A stretch of DNA of 64,000 nucleotides from Rhodobacteraceae bacterium SB2 (GCA_001642945.1 LGRT01000004.1:310001-374000); one strand, 5' to 3'. Shown: positions 1 to 9,311, counted from the stretch's first letter. Made by a program: numbers and translations. The notes: generated from the letters alone by a model not told the origin.

Positions 1-542
1 AATAATTTGTGTCTGACAAGATTCTTGAAACCCGGTCGATAAAAAGCATTTTCGACCGCCTTATATTTCGAATAAAATTGCAAATTACCGCTTACAGGCT
101 GAAAAATTAAATATGACTGTTTTTATAATATACGGCGGCGTATTCTACTTTTTCAAATAGCGCGAAGCCAGTATCCACAACAGCCTTCAAGGTGAGTTTC
201 ACTGAAATTTCGAACAATCCGTCACTCTTTGAATTTTAAAACAAAGGATAGAGGATATCCGATACAATACTGGCGTTGGAAACAATCGCCCCGCAAAGCC
301 ACAGTCTGAGCCGACCCGCTATTCTAGCTGCCCCTTGCGTCTATAATACTGCCAAAAGCTGCAGCGCGAAACCCACCCCATAAGCGGCCGGCTTGCGTCA
401 GCGCACGCGCATGTTTACAGACGGTGTAAACCCATCGGACCGCGGCGCTGCCCCAGCGCATGCCCACGTGGATCGACAGAACGCAAACTTAAAAGCGCAC
501 ATGCACGAACCCGAGCATCTGCCATAACCCGAAAGAAACACA
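1..542. other. Gene-poor leader region upstream of rpe
   Basis: No convincing coding region is visible on either strand. The first half is AT-rich. A perfect TATAAT lies at 342-347, about 195 bases before rpe, but no good -35 element stands 16-18 bases before it. The other strand can be read open from 733 to 398, but that is antisense to the start of rpe and resembles nothing. The region probably carries the rpe promoter and the far ends of neighbouring transcripts. Confidence 0.5.
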
Positions 543-1226
543 ATGAGCTTTGATCGTTCGATTAAAATCGCCCCCTCAATACTCTCGGCAGATTTTGCCG
601 ATTTTGGCCGCGAAATCCAAGCGATTGAGGCGCAAGGATGCGATTGGGTACATGTAGACGTGATGGATGGGCATTTTGTACCGAACCTCACATTTGGGCC
701 ACCGCTCTGCGCCGCCATCCGCAAGCATATCAAAACAATTATGGATGTGCATTTGATGATTTCGCCCGTAGACGCTTCTATTCAAGCCTATGCCGATGCA
801 GGCGCTGATATTATCACTGCGCATGTGGAAGCAGGCCCGCATAGCCACCGCACCATGCAAGCCATTCGCGCCGCGGGTTGCAAAGCGGGCATCGCCCTGA
901 ACCCAGGCACACCCGCAAGCGCCATCACGCCTCTGCTCGATATGGTCGATTTGATCTGCGTTATGACCGTGAATCCTGGATTTGGCGGGCAGAAATTTAT
1001 CCATTCGCAAATTGAAAAAACCAAAGAATTGCGCAGCATGGTTGCGGACCGCCCAATACATATCCAGATCGATGGTGGGGTCACACCCGAAACCGCGCCG
1101 CTCGTTTCGGCGGCTGGCGCCGATGTCTTGGTCGCAGGATCTGCCGTGTTTAAAGGCGGATCGATTGCAAACCCTGGCCCCTATGGTCACAATATCCGCG
1201 CCATACGCGCAGCTGCAAAAGGATAA
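543..1226 (+). CDS. rpe: Ribulose-phosphate 3-epimerase
   Basis: Interconverts D-ribulose 5-phosphate and D-xylulose 5-phosphate in the pentose phosphate pathway (cytoplasm). The 227-residue protein has the normal family length and a single TIM barrel. Visible family motifs are APSILSADF (10-18), HVDVMDGHFVPN (37-48), DVHLMI (68-73), NPGFGGQKF (144-152) and IQIDGGV (174-180). His37, Asp39, His70 and Asp177 match the metal/catalytic residues. A GAAAGAAA stretch precedes the ATG. The gene leads an operon with the redoxin (3-nt gap) and gph; gph supports handling of Calvin/photorespiratory-type sugar phosphates, although no RuBisCO is present here. Confidence 0.97.
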   Translation: MSFDRSIKIAPSILSADFADFGREIQAIEAQGCDWVHVDVMDGHFVPNLTFGPPLCAAIRKHIKTIMDVHLMISPVDASIQAYADAGADIITAHVEAGPHSHRTMQAIRAAGCKAGIALNPGTPASAITPLLDMVDLICVMTVNPGFGGQKFIHSQIEKTKELRSMVADRPIHIQIDGGVTPETAPLVSAAGADVLVAGSAVFKGGSIANPGPYGHNIRAIRAAAKG

Positions 1227-1229
1227 ACC

Positions 1230-1784
1230 GTGTCAAGCATTCCCCCCGTTTGCGATTTCAACTGGCCCGCGCCCGATTTTCAGCTTCCTGCAACGGATGG
1301 GCGGATGCTATCCCGAAACGATATCAGCGGTCCAAGAGGCTGCTTGATCATTTTTATGTGCAATCACTGTCCCTATGTATTGAGTGTTTTAGACAGACTG
1401 CAAAGAGACGCGCGCGATTTACAATCTATCGGCATTGGAGTGGCGGCGATCAACGCCAATGATGCCTTGGCCTATCCTGCTGATAGTTTTGAAAATATGA
1501 TCACATTGGCCGAGGAGCACAGGTTTTCATTTCCATATCTTTATGATGAAACGCAAAGCGTTGCAAAAGCTTATGGCGCGGCCTGTACACCGGATTTCTT
1601 CGGCTTTAACGCCGCCGGCGGGCTGCAATATCGCGGCCGACTAGATGCATCGGGAAGAACCGCCGGAGCCACCGATCTACGCAGAGACCTTTTTGAAGCC
1701 ATGCTACACATGGTGAAAACCGGCCATGGGCCCGAAGTGCAAATCGCCTCCATTGGCTGCTCAATCAAATGGAAACCAGAATGA
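1230..1784 (+). CDS. Thioredoxin-fold redoxin (AhpC/TSA-like) with CNHCPYV motif
   Basis: Small cytoplasmic redoxin of the family often annotated 'thioredoxin family protein'. The N-terminal stretch around APDFQLPATDG (14-24) is typical of AhpC/TSA proteins, and the CxxC centre is Cys44-Asn-His-Cys47 followed by PYV. There is no signal peptide. The likely start is GTG at 1230, three bases after the rpe stop, with AGGA just upstream, so it is probably translated from the rpe transcript. Its 184 residues are the usual family length. The partner reductase and substrate cannot be told from sequence. Confidence 0.85.
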   Translation: MSSIPPVCDFNWPAPDFQLPATDGRMLSRNDISGPRGCLIIFMCNHCPYVLSVLDRLQRDARDLQSIGIGVAAINANDALAYPADSFENMITLAEEHRFSFPYLYDETQSVAKAYGAACTPDFFGFNAAGGLQYRGRLDASGRTAGATDLRRDLFEAMLHMVKTGHGPEVQIASIGCSIKWKPE

Positions 1785-2437
1785 ACGGGCTTATTTTTGA
1801 TCTTGACGGCACGCTGATTGATAGCGCGCCGGACATACAGGCGGCCGTGAATAAAATGCTGGCGGAGGAAGGCATCAGCCCGCTGGATTTGGCAACCGTA
1901 ATTTCTTTTATCGGCAATGGAATGCCCAAATTGGTGGAACGCGTTCTGCACGCGGTGCAGCTGCCGCTCGAGCGGCACAGCGCGCTCTATGAAAAAACCC
2001 TCTTGCTGTACAATCAGGCCCCCAGCGCACTGAGCCAACCCTATGAAGGGGTGGTCGAAATGCTTGAAACCTTGGCCGCGCAGGGGCATCGCCTCGCAAT
2101 TTGCACCAATAAGCCCGCCGAACCCGCCCAACAAATTCTACAGGATTTCAACTTGGAACGGTTTTTTGAGGTGGTCGTGGGTGGCGACAGCTTGTCCGTT
2201 AAAAAGCCAAATCCGGCGCCGCTGCAGCATTGCGTCGCACGATTGGGCGCCAGCGCCGCACTTTATATTGGTGACAGCGAAGTGGATTATGAAACCGCGC
2301 AACGGGCGCAAATTCCATTCATCTTTTTCACCGGTGGATACCGAAAAGCTTCGGCCGCGTTTTTCCAAAACGCCCACCATATTGACCAGTTTAGCGCGGT
2401 ACCAGCCTTGGCAGACAGCCTTTTAAAAAAGCCCTGA
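1781..2437 (+). CDS. gph: Phosphoglycolate phosphatase (HAD superfamily)
   Basis: Predicted to hydrolyse 2-phosphoglycolate. HAD motif I is FDLDGTLIDS (6-15), with nucleophile Asp7 and acid/base Asp9; motif II is ICTNKPAEP; motif III is the Lys in VKKPNP; motif IV is IGDSEVDYETA. I chose the ATG at 1781 because it overlaps the previous stop as ATGA, a translational-coupling arrangement; an ATG at 1769 would only add METR. The length of 218 residues is normal. Third gene of the rpe operon. Substrate is by family resemblance; other HAD phosphatases share these motifs. Confidence 0.88.
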   Translation: MNGLIFDLDGTLIDSAPDIQAAVNKMLAEEGISPLDLATVISFIGNGMPKLVERVLHAVQLPLERHSALYEKTLLLYNQAPSALSQPYEGVVEMLETLAAQGHRLAICTNKPAEPAQQILQDFNLERFFEVVVGGDSLSVKKPNPAPLQHCVARLGASAALYIGDSEVDYETAQRAQIPFIFFTGGYRKASAAFFQNAHHIDQFSAVPALADSLLKKP

Positions 2438-2531
2438 ACCTGCAGAAAATGCCTTGTAAGCTGCGCTCTACAGCGCCTGAGACCAGAGCATAACAGCGGC
2501 ATAGTGATCGCCCGGCAATGCTGGAACAGGC

Positions 2532-3320
2532 CTATGCAAGCACGTCGAGCAATCGGTTATGTTCAGGGTCTTTTAACGCATCAATAATATCAAAATGGTG
2601 GCATTTAGGCGGTATCACAGGCACCACGTGCCAAGCGCTGCCCAGCCATGCGGCTTGCTGCAAGAAAACCGGGCGTTCTGCTCCGCCCACCCAAATCCGC
2701 ACATCTAGATCTGGTTTCGGGGCAAAAACCGGGCTTTCATCCCGCGCAGATGCGCTATCCAGCTTAAAATCGGCGTTCATCGAGGTTTCCATCAATGGCC
2801 GTAAATCCGCCAAGGGCGAAATTGCTAAAACCCGTTTTATCCGTTCATGAAGCGCCTGCGGCAGCCCATCGGCGCATGCCATACGTGCAACAAGATGCCC
2901 ACCCGCCGAGTGGCCCGCCAAAATCAGTGGCCCCGCAATGCGCGCGGCGCTTTGCACGATCGCCTGCGATATCTGGCGGGTAATCTGCGCGATCGAAACG
3001 CGCGGGCATAGATCATAGGAGGGCATCGCCACCGCCCATCCATGCGCCAAAGGTCCCTGCGCGAAATGCGACCAGTCGCTTTTGTCAAACCTCAGCCAAT
3101 AACCGCCATGAACGAAGACGAATAGACCTTTGGGCGGATTCTCCGGTAAGAACAGATCAAAGCGTTGGCGCTCGTTTTGACCATAAGCAATGTCAAGCTG
3201 GGCCGCATCCCGGGCCAGCATATCTGCGCGAAACGCCGCAGCCTGCGATTTCCATCTTTCTATAAAACCCTCTGCCCCGGGAATAAATGGTGCATTGGCA
3301 TAATCATTGTCTAAACGCAT
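2532..3320 (-). CDS. Alpha/beta hydrolase, arylformamidase-like
   Basis: Cytoplasmic serine hydrolase of 262 residues. The oxyanion-hole motif HGGYW is at 71-75 and the nucleophile elbow GHSAGGH has Ser138; an Asp near 205 (in DVRIWVGG) and the His pair near 245 (CHHFD) can complete the triad. HGGYW plus GHSAGG is typical of kynurenine formamidase-like (KynB-type) esterases, but no other tryptophan-degradation gene is here, so the substrate is open. It is convergent with gph and divergent from the succinate-semialdehyde dehydrogenase gene, with about 80 bases between starts. The Shine-Dalgarno is poor. Confidence 0.8.
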   Translation of the reverse strand: MRLDNDYANAPFIPGAEGFIERWKSQAAAFRADMLARDAAQLDIAYGQNERQRFDLFLPENPPKGLFVFVHGGYWLRFDKSDWSHFAQGPLAHGWAVAMPSYDLCPRVSIAQITRQISQAIVQSAARIAGPLILAGHSAGGHLVARMACADGLPQALHERIKRVLAISPLADLRPLMETSMNADFKLDSASARDESPVFAPKPDLDVRIWVGGAERPVFLQQAAWLGSAWHVVPVIPPKCHHFDIIDALKDPEHNRLLDVLA

Positions 3321-3333
3321 TGAGCTTTTTCAT

Positions 3334-3350
3334 TTTGTCTACTGGACAAA
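3334..3350. promoter_or_regulatory. Inverted repeat TTTGTC-N5-GACAAA between divergent genes
   Basis: A perfect 6-bp inverted repeat with 5-nt spacer lies in the 80-bp divergent intergenic region, three bases before a TTGACA hexamer (3353-3358). The half-sites resemble those of some GntR-family regulators, but no GntR gene is in the window. A clear -10 element is not visible. Treat as a candidate operator only. Confidence 0.35.
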
Positions 3351-3400
3351 GTTTGACAGAGTTGCTTTGGCTTATGAAGCGTTATTTGGAGAAAAAGCAT

Positions 3401-4879
3401 ATGTTAGACACCCACACCAACCTGGCCAGCCTGTTGAAAGATCCCAGCCTCTTGGTAACGCAAGCCTATCTGGCCGGAGAATGGGTGGACGGAGATAATG
3501 AAGCCCGCTTTGAGGTTGTGAACCCTGCCCGCGGCGATGTGATTGCGAAGGTGGCTGATATCAGCCGGGCCCAAACTGCCCAGGCCATCGCTGCCGCAGA
3601 AAAGGCGCAAAAGCTTTGGGCTGCCCGCACTGCCAAAGAGCGCAGCGTTATTTTACGGCGCTGGTTTGATTTAATGGTGGAACATACGGATGATTTGGCG
3701 CTGATCCTTACCGCCGAACAAGGCAAGCCATTGGCCGAAGCCAAAGGCGAAATCAGTTATGGCGCTTCCTTCATCGAATTTTTTGCCGAAGAGGCCAAAC
3801 GGGTTTATGGCGAAACCATCCCCGGCCACCAACCTGATAAACGTATCATGGTGCTGAAGCAGCCGATTGGCGTAGCCGCCTCAATCACGCCTTGGAACTT
3901 TCCCAATGCAATGATCACCCGCAAAGCCGCGCCTGCCTTGGCCGCAGGATGCGCATTTGTGGCGCGGCCCGCCTCAGAAACGCCTCTCTCGGCGCTGGTC
4001 ATGGGGGTTTTAGCCGAGCGCGCAGGCCTGCCCAAAGGTGTGTTGTCAATCCTTCCGGCCACGCAGGCCGCAGAGATCGGCAAAGAATTTTGCGAAAATC
4101 CGATCGTGCGCAAACTCACCTTTACCGGATCCACCGCAGTGGGCCGCAGCTTGCTGCGTCAAGCCGCAGACAGCGTGATGAAATGTTCTATGGAATTGGG
4201 AGGCAACGCGCCATTTATTGTATTTGATGATGCCGATCTCGACGCCGCAGTGGCCGGCGCGATCATGTGCAAATTTCGCAATAATGGCCAAACCTGCGTT
4301 TGTGCGAATAGAATCTACGTGCAAGCGGGCGTTTATGACGCCTTTGCCGAGAAGCTGGCAACAGCCGTGGCCGCGCTCAAAGTGGGTGACGGGCTGGAAG
4401 AGGGTACCGCTTTGGGCCCGTTGATTAACCAGAAAGCCATCACAAAAGTGCAAGACCATATTGCCGATGCCACTGTCAAAGGCGGCACGGTAAAAATGGG
4501 CGGGCAAACGCTGCAGGGCGCTGGGTATTTTCTAACCCCCACCATCATTACAGGCGCCACAAAAGACATGAAAGTCGCCCAAGAAGAAACCTTTGGCCCC
4601 TTTGCGCCTTTGTTCAAGTTTGAAGATGAAGACGAAGTGATCGCGCTGGCCAATGATACAATTTTTGGCCTTGCCTCGTATTTTTATGCCAAAGATCTGA
4701 GCCGTGTTTACAAAGTGGCCGAGGCTTTAGAATACGGGATTGTGGGCGTTAACACGGGTATAATTTCCACTGAGGTGGCACCCTTTGGCGGCGTCAAGCA
4801 ATCAGGGATTGGGCGCGAGGGCAGCCATCATGGCATCGAAGATTATCTGGAAATGAAATATATCTGCCTATCCGTCTGA
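3401..4879 (+). CDS. gabD: NAD(P)-dependent succinate-semialdehyde dehydrogenase
   Basis: Oxidises succinate semialdehyde to succinate (GABA and related catabolism). The 492-residue protein has the ALDH fold: PWNFPNAM cofactor motif, FTGSTAVGR, catalytic Glu in ELGGNAP (about 265), nucleophilic Cys in NNGQTCVCANR (about 299) and C-terminal PFGGVKQSGIGREG. The CVCANR context and the IEDYLEMKYI tail are typical of the GabD branch. The ATG at 3401 is preferred because GGAG stands about 10 bases upstream and the first residues match family N-termini; a longer reading from 3287 adds an unsupported extension overlapping the divergent gene. No GABA transaminase is adjacent. Confidence 0.9.
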   Translation: MLDTHTNLASLLKDPSLLVTQAYLAGEWVDGDNEARFEVVNPARGDVIAKVADISRAQTAQAIAAAEKAQKLWAARTAKERSVILRRWFDLMVEHTDDLALILTAEQGKPLAEAKGEISYGASFIEFFAEEAKRVYGETIPGHQPDKRIMVLKQPIGVAASITPWNFPNAMITRKAAPALAAGCAFVARPASETPLSALVMGVLAERAGLPKGVLSILPATQAAEIGKEFCENPIVRKLTFTGSTAVGRSLLRQAADSVMKCSMELGGNAPFIVFDDADLDAAVAGAIMCKFRNNGQTCVCANRIYVQAGVYDAFAEKLATAVAALKVGDGLEEGTALGPLINQKAITKVQDHIADATVKGGTVKMGGQTLQGAGYFLTPTIITGATKDMKVAQEETFGPFAPLFKFEDEDEVIALANDTIFGLASYFYAKDLSRVYKVAEALEYGIVGVNTGIISTEVAPFGGVKQSGIGREGSHHGIEDYLEMKYICLSV

Positions 4880-5099
4880 TACCGCTGTCACATCGCGCCA
4901 TCGCCTTGCCCGTAAATCTGCTTTGTAAGCTGCAGCTCAAAAAATCCGTAAGTTGTCCAGAGGCCCGATTTCAAACTGAACCGGCTTGAGAATAGGCCAG
5001 CAAGCTCACCTCTGCGTAAAAACGGATTGCGCAGGATCTGGGTTGCCATCTTCCGACCGTGAAAACAAACCGAGGCAATAGTAAAAAAGGATCAGCATA

Positions 5100-6011
5100 A
5101 TGCGATTAGGGCCAATGGATTGGGGGCTACTGGTGCTTTTATCTCTGCTTTGGGGGGGATCCTTTTTATGCGTTGGCATCGCGGTACAGGAATTGCCCGT
5201 GTTAACCATAATCGCCCTCAGGGTCAGTCTGGCTGCACTTGTGCTCTGGGGCATCGCGCTCTTCAGCGGCCATCAGCTGCCACGCGGGCGAAAAACCTGG
5301 CAGGCCTTTCTGGCTCTGGGCCTGCTGAATAATGTTATCCCCTTTGGACTGATCGTTTTCGGACAACAAACCATTGGCGCCGGCCTTGCCGCCATTTTAA
5401 ACGCCACAACCCCCTTATGGACCGTTCTTATCGCGGCTCTGTTTCTGGCCGATGAACGGTTTTCAAAGCAAAAGCTCTTTGGCGTTCTGTTGGGGCTCGT
5501 TGGCGTTATCGTGATGGTTGGGCCAGACAGTCTTGCAGGGATATCGCGCAATCTTGGCGCGCAATTGGCAGTGCTTGGTGCAACGCTTTCATACGCGTTT
5601 GCCAGCGTGTTTGGACGCCGCTTTGCCGCGGCAAAAATCAGCCCCCTGCATACCGCTTTGGGGCAGGTCACCGCCTCATCGTTTATTTTGGTGCCCTTGG
5701 CACTGATGATTGATACGCCTTGGGCATCTGCGCTGCCAAGCCAAGCGACCATCTTCGCTATTCTCGGGCTGGCCGTTCTGTCAACCGCAGGCGGATATTT
5801 ATTGTTTTTCAACATACTGGAACGCGCGGGCGCCACAAATGTGTCTTTGGTCACCCTTTTAATTCCACCCTCCGCCATCGCGATGGGGATGTTGTTTTTA
5901 GAAGAAACGTTGCAAGGCATACATTTTATTGGCTTGGCCTTGATCATTTTGGGTTTGCTCAGCTTGCAAGGAAGACTGTTCCGTCTCAGCGGGCCAAAAC
6001 AAGCGGATTGA
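5100..6011 (+). CDS. DMT-superfamily (EamA) inner-membrane transporter
   Basis: A 303-residue protein made of about ten hydrophobic helices in two EamA repeats (roughly 5-140 and 150-290). The first helix has the typical LLWGGSFLC; LEETLQGIHFIGLALIILGL closes the second repeat. It is a predicted metabolite exporter/permease; the substrate cannot be read. AAGGA precedes the ATG by 7 bases. It lies alone between gabD and truB, same strand, with 220 bases upstream that hold no gene. Confidence 0.88.
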   Translation: MRLGPMDWGLLVLLSLLWGGSFLCVGIAVQELPVLTIIALRVSLAALVLWGIALFSGHQLPRGRKTWQAFLALGLLNNVIPFGLIVFGQQTIGAGLAAILNATTPLWTVLIAALFLADERFSKQKLFGVLLGLVGVIVMVGPDSLAGISRNLGAQLAVLGATLSYAFASVFGRRFAAAKISPLHTALGQVTASSFILVPLALMIDTPWASALPSQATIFAILGLAVLSTAGGYLLFFNILERAGATNVSLVTLLIPPSAIAMGMLFLEETLQGIHFIGLALIILGLLSLQGRLFRLSGPKQAD

Positions 6012-6065
6012 CCCGCGTTCAAGGCCTCGTTACTGAGCACCACCCGAAAGAAAATGGATCACAAG

Positions 6066-6977
6066 ATGGCAAGGCAGCGCAAAGGCCGCGACATATCAGG
6101 ATGGTTGATCATCGACAAGCCTGTAGGGATAACATCTGCCGCTTTGGTCAACAAAGCCAAATGGGCGCTCGGGGCCAAGAAAGCCGGCCATGCGGGTACT
6201 TTGGATCCCGAGGCAACGGGGCTTTTGGCGCTGGCCTTTGGCGAGGCAACAAAAACCGTTCCTTATATCACGGATGCTCTAAAAGCCTATGAATTCACGG
6301 TCAGGTTAGGGCAGGAGACCAATACGGATGATGGCGAGGGGGAACTGACGCGCCAAAGCGATGCGCGGCCCAGCGATGCCGATATCAAAAACGCCTTGCG
6401 GTCGTTTATTGGCGATATCGAGCAAGTGCCACCAAAATTCTCAGCGGTGAAAATCGATGGCCAGCGCGCGTATAAACTGGCTCGATCGGGGGCGGATATC
6501 GCGCTTGAGGCGCGCCCGCTCTTCGTCGACTCGCTTTTGCTGATTGATCGGCCCGATGCGGACCATGTGGTGCTAGAGCTCACCTGCGGCAAGGGTGGCT
6601 ATGTGCGCGCGATCGCACGCGATCTGGGCCAAAAACTGGGATGCTTTGGGCATGTCGTTCAATTGCGGCGGATCTGGTCTGGGCCCTTCGATCTGGATCA
6701 AGCCGTGAGCATAGAGCAGCTGGAAGCGCTTGCAAAAACCCCTGAGCTGGATCACAAATTAGTGCCATTAGAAGCTGGTCTCAGCGACGTAAGCGAAGCC
6801 CGGTGCACAGCAGAATCAGCGGCCAAATTGCGCAATGGCAACCCCGGCCTGGTGATCGCGCAAAATCTTCAATATGGCGATTTATGCTGGGCCAGCTTCG
6901 AGGGTGAAGCTGTTGCCATCGGGCGTTATCAAGCCGGTATGCTTTACCCCAACCGCGTTATTTTGCCAACTCGGTAA
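6066..6977 (+). CDS. truB: tRNA pseudouridine-55 synthase TruB
   Basis: Forms pseudouridine at position 55 in the T-loop of tRNAs. The catalytic Asp is in [12 protein letters not shown] (Asp47 in this start), preceded by [32 protein letters not shown] and [13 protein letters not shown] are conserved family segments; a PUA-like tail follows. I use the ATG at 6066 because [13 protein letters not shown] matches the way related proteins begin; an in-frame ATG at 6054 would add four residues. truB commonly sits directly before rpsO-pnp; here three other genes intervene. Confidence 0.95.
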   Translation: MARQRKGRDISGWLIIDKPVGITSAALVNKAKWALGAKKAGHAGTLDPEATGLLALAFGEATKTVPYITDALKAYEFTVRLGQETNTDDGEGELTRQSDARPSDADIKNALRSFIGDIEQVPPKFSAVKIDGQRAYKLARSGADIALEARPLFVDSLLLIDRPDADHVVLELTCGKGGYVRAIARDLGQKLGCFGHVVQLRRIWSGPFDLDQAVSIEQLEALAKTPELDHKLVPLEAGLSDVSEARCTAESAAKLRNGNPGLVIAQNLQYGDLCWASFEGEAVAIGRYQAGMLYPNRVILPTR

Positions 6978-7019
6978 AGGGCGAACCGCAACGCTGGGGC
7001 CCGAGCACAAATTGCAAAG

Positions 7020-7036
7020 AGGCCGCAAAACGGCCT
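7020..7036 (+). terminator. Short hairpin after truB
   Basis: AGGCCG-CAAAA-CGGCCT forms a perfect 6-bp stem with a 5-nt loop, 43 bases after the truB stop. There is no U-tract, so it is at best a weak or Rho-assisted terminator or an RNA-processing element. Confidence 0.3.
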
Positions 7037-7078
7037 GCAAAACCTTGCAAAAGCCAAAAACAACGGCCAGACATACCT

Positions 7079-7588
7079 ATGATCAAACGACAGCACCAAA
7101 AGGGTGACGCATTTTCACAGGCCATTTATTCGCCCTGCGAGCGCTATCGCTACAGCCTGACCAGAACCTGGCAAGACAGCGCGCCAAAAGTAAATTTTAT
7201 TATGCTCAACCCATCGACGGCAACGGAACTTCAAAACGATCCCACCGTTGAGCGCTGTGAGCAACGTGCCCGGGCGCTGGGGTTTGGTGGGTTTTGTGTG
7301 ACGAATATTTTTGCCTGGCGCGATACAGATCCCAAAAAGATGCGCGCCGCCGCCAACCCGGTTGGGCCAGAAAATGATGGGGCAATCCTGCAAGGCTGCG
7401 CTTGGGCCGATCACATCATCGCAGCTTGGGGCACGCATGGGGCGCATTTGCAGCGCGGACCCGCTGTCAAAACCCTGTTATGGACATTAAAAATGCCAAT
7501 CTATCATCTGGGGTTAACCAAAGCCGGCCACCCAAAACACCCGCTCTATTTAAGCTACGCGCAACAACCGGAACTTTGGATCACCTAA
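7079..7588 (+). CDS. DUF1643 domain-containing protein
   Basis: A 169-residue soluble protein matching the DUF1643 pattern: RYSLTRTW, FIMLNPSTAT, NDPTVERC near residue 57, and TNIFAWRDTDP followed by NDGAI. No biochemical function is established for the family to my knowledge. There is no signal peptide or membrane segment. The gene follows truB by 101 bases and abuts the next small gene, so these two are co-transcribed. Confidence 0.8.
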   Translation: MIKRQHQKGDAFSQAIYSPCERYRYSLTRTWQDSAPKVNFIMLNPSTATELQNDPTVERCEQRARALGFGGFCVTNIFAWRDTDPKKMRAAANPVGPENDGAILQGCAWADHIIAAWGTHGAHLQRGPAVKTLLWTLKMPIYHLGLTKAGHPKHPLYLSYAQQPELWIT

Positions 7589-7852
7589 ATGCCGCAGCAA
7601 GATCCAGAAATAAAACGACTCACACAGGCGATAGACGCCCTTCGAAACCATCCATTTTTACGCCTTAACAGCACCATTGCTCAACAAATTTGGATTACCT
7701 TTTTGCGGGGCATGGCCTTCGGATTAGGCTCGGTGCTGGGCGCAACCTTTTTGGTTTACGTCCTTGTACAAACCCTCTCGCAATTTGAATTTATTCCGAT
7801 ATTAGGCGATTGGGCGGCGCAATTGATCCAGCAAATAGAAAACAATCGTTAA
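7589..7852 (+). CDS. Small membrane protein, DUF5665-like
   Basis: 87 residues. A short charged N-terminus (1-30) is followed by WITFLRGMAFGLGSVLGATFLVYVLVQ, one long transmembrane segment (about 34-60), and a short amphipathic tail IPILGDWAAQLIQQI. This layout matches DUF5665 proteins. Its ATG follows the DUF1643 stop with no spacer, which suggests translational coupling. Function unknown. Confidence 0.75.
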   Translation: MPQQDPEIKRLTQAIDALRNHPFLRLNSTIAQQIWITFLRGMAFGLGSVLGATFLVYVLVQTLSQFEFIPILGDWAAQLIQQIENNR

Positions 7853-7937
7853 CCAAGGTTTCACTCTCAGATTGCATCCATCATCCCCAATCCGCACAGT
7901 TTACCCGCGGGGCAGCTTGGGGGGCGACAGGGGCAGT

Positions 7938-8882
7938 ATGTTTTTCTTGGCAGGAATTTTCAGCGCATTGATGCTAAGCGGTCTAGTGGTCATGATCGAC
8001 AGCGATGAAGATGGCCAATTTGACGACACCGAAAATCTTGAGGATAACGGCTTTAAGGCGCGTAAAATGCAGGAAGACCGCTTTGTAACAGGTTCAGACG
8101 CGACCGGCAGCATACAATCTGGCAACGCCGCCGACAATCACCTCACCGGCACAGTCGGTCCGGATCAGATCAACGGCTATGCGGGCCATGATCGCCTTTC
8201 TGGCGGGGCCGGTGGTGATATTTTGATCGGTGGCGCAGGCAAAGATCACCTTTGGGGCGGCGATCACAACGACCAGCTGCGCGGAGATGCTGAGGATGAC
8301 ATATTGAACGGCGGCGCGGGTGCGGATAGGCTTTTTGGCGGTCTGGGGAATGATCAGCTTTTTGGCGCAGCCGGAAAAGATACGCTTTTAGGCGGCGAAG
8401 GCGATGATAATCTGCAGGGTGATGCGGGAAATGATGCGCTGTTGGGCGGCTATGGGAATGACAGATTAGAAGGTGGCGCAGGCAGCGATAGCCTGTTTGG
8501 AGGCCCGGGAGACGATATTTTAATCGGGCAAGAAACCCAAGCCACCGCTGATTTTCTGAATGGTGGCGCCGGAAATGATATTTTACAAAGCGGCGGAGCT
8601 GACAGTTTGCATGGCGGATCCGGTCAAGATCTGTTCCAAATCATCACAGCTGCAAACAGGCCTGAAGATATTGCCGAAATCAGCGATTTCAACCCAAGTC
8701 ACGACCATATTGAAATATGGATAAACGGCCAGCAGCAAACCGATCCAATTATAGAAATCAGCCAAAATAATGCTGGCCACGCCTTGGTTTGGCTGAATCA
8801 AAATCCAATTCTTTCGGTTTTATCGGAAGAAAAACTGACTGCGGCTCATATTATTTTGCGCCATGGCCCTGCAAACGCCTAA
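7938..8882 (+). CDS. Small RTX-repeat calcium-binding protein
   Basis: About 314 residues. A hydrophobic N-terminal segment (MFFLAGIFSALMLSGLVVM) is followed by an acidic linker (DSDEDGQFDD), then roughly 15 RTX nonapeptides of the GGxGxDxLx type (about residues 75-225), and a C-terminal domain without repeats. RTX repeats bind Ca2+ and form a parallel beta-roll outside the cell. No catalytic domain is visible. The ATG at 7938 has a G-rich stretch (GGGGCAG) upstream and places the hydrophobic segment at the N-terminus; a TTG at 7872 is an alternative that adds 22 residues. No type I secretion genes are adjacent. It lies between truB and rpsO, which is unusual. Confidence 0.8.
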   Translation: MFFLAGIFSALMLSGLVVMIDSDEDGQFDDTENLEDNGFKARKMQEDRFVTGSDATGSIQSGNAADNHLTGTVGPDQINGYAGHDRLSGGAGGDILIGGAGKDHLWGGDHNDQLRGDAEDDILNGGAGADRLFGGLGNDQLFGAAGKDTLLGGEGDDNLQGDAGNDALLGGYGNDRLEGGAGSDSLFGGPGDDILIGQETQATADFLNGGAGNDILQSGGADSLHGGSGQDLFQIITAANRPEDIAEISDFNPSHDHIEIWINGQQQTDPIIEISQNNAGHALVWLNQNPILSVLSEEKLTAAHIILRHGPANA

Positions 8883-9013
8883 TTTTCGCTTTTCATTTGC
8901 AGCAAAACCGATTAGAGTGCCGGTTTAGTCAGGCGATGCTTGGCTGAGCTCCACGGGCCCTGCTGGACGACATCCCGGCCTGCGCCATCAACCTTTAACA
9001 AAAGGAGACCCCG

Positions 9014-9283
9014 ATGTCGATTACTGCAGAAGAAAAAGCAAAAGTGATGAAAGACTTCGCCACCAAAGACGGCGATACTGGATCACCCGAAGTGCAAGTT
9101 GCCATTTTAACATCTCGGATCACAACATTGACCGAGCATTTTAAAAGCCACAAGAAAGATAATCATTCACGCCGCGGTTTGCTTAAAATGGTCGCGTTGC
9201 GCCGCAAATTGCTGGATTACGTGAAAGCAAAAGACGAAAGCCGGTATCAAGACCTTATCAAGCGTCTGGGTATCCGCCGCTAA
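9014..9283 (+). CDS. rpsO: 30S ribosomal protein S15
   Basis: 89 residues, the canonical S15 length. It contains [36 protein letters not shown] and the C-terminal [12 protein letters not shown]. It binds 16S rRNA in the central domain of the small subunit. AAAGGAG precedes the ATG. A strong terminator follows, and pnp comes next, as in most bacteria. Confidence 0.99.
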   Translation: MSITAEEKAKVMKDFATKDGDTGSPEVQVAILTSRITTLTEHFKSHKKDNHSRRGLLKMVALRRKLLDYVKAKDESRYQDLIKRLGIRR

Positions 9284-9311
9284 ACCTAAGCTTACGATAC
9301 GATGTTTTTTG

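Noticed and set aside
398-733. Minus-strand open reading at the left edge
   Set aside because: Mostly antisense to rpe and shows no recognisable motif.
8150-8640. Tandem repeats that might be a CRISPR or satellite array
   Set aside because: The repeats are in-frame RTX nonapeptide codons with variable bases, not identical DNA repeats with unique spacers.
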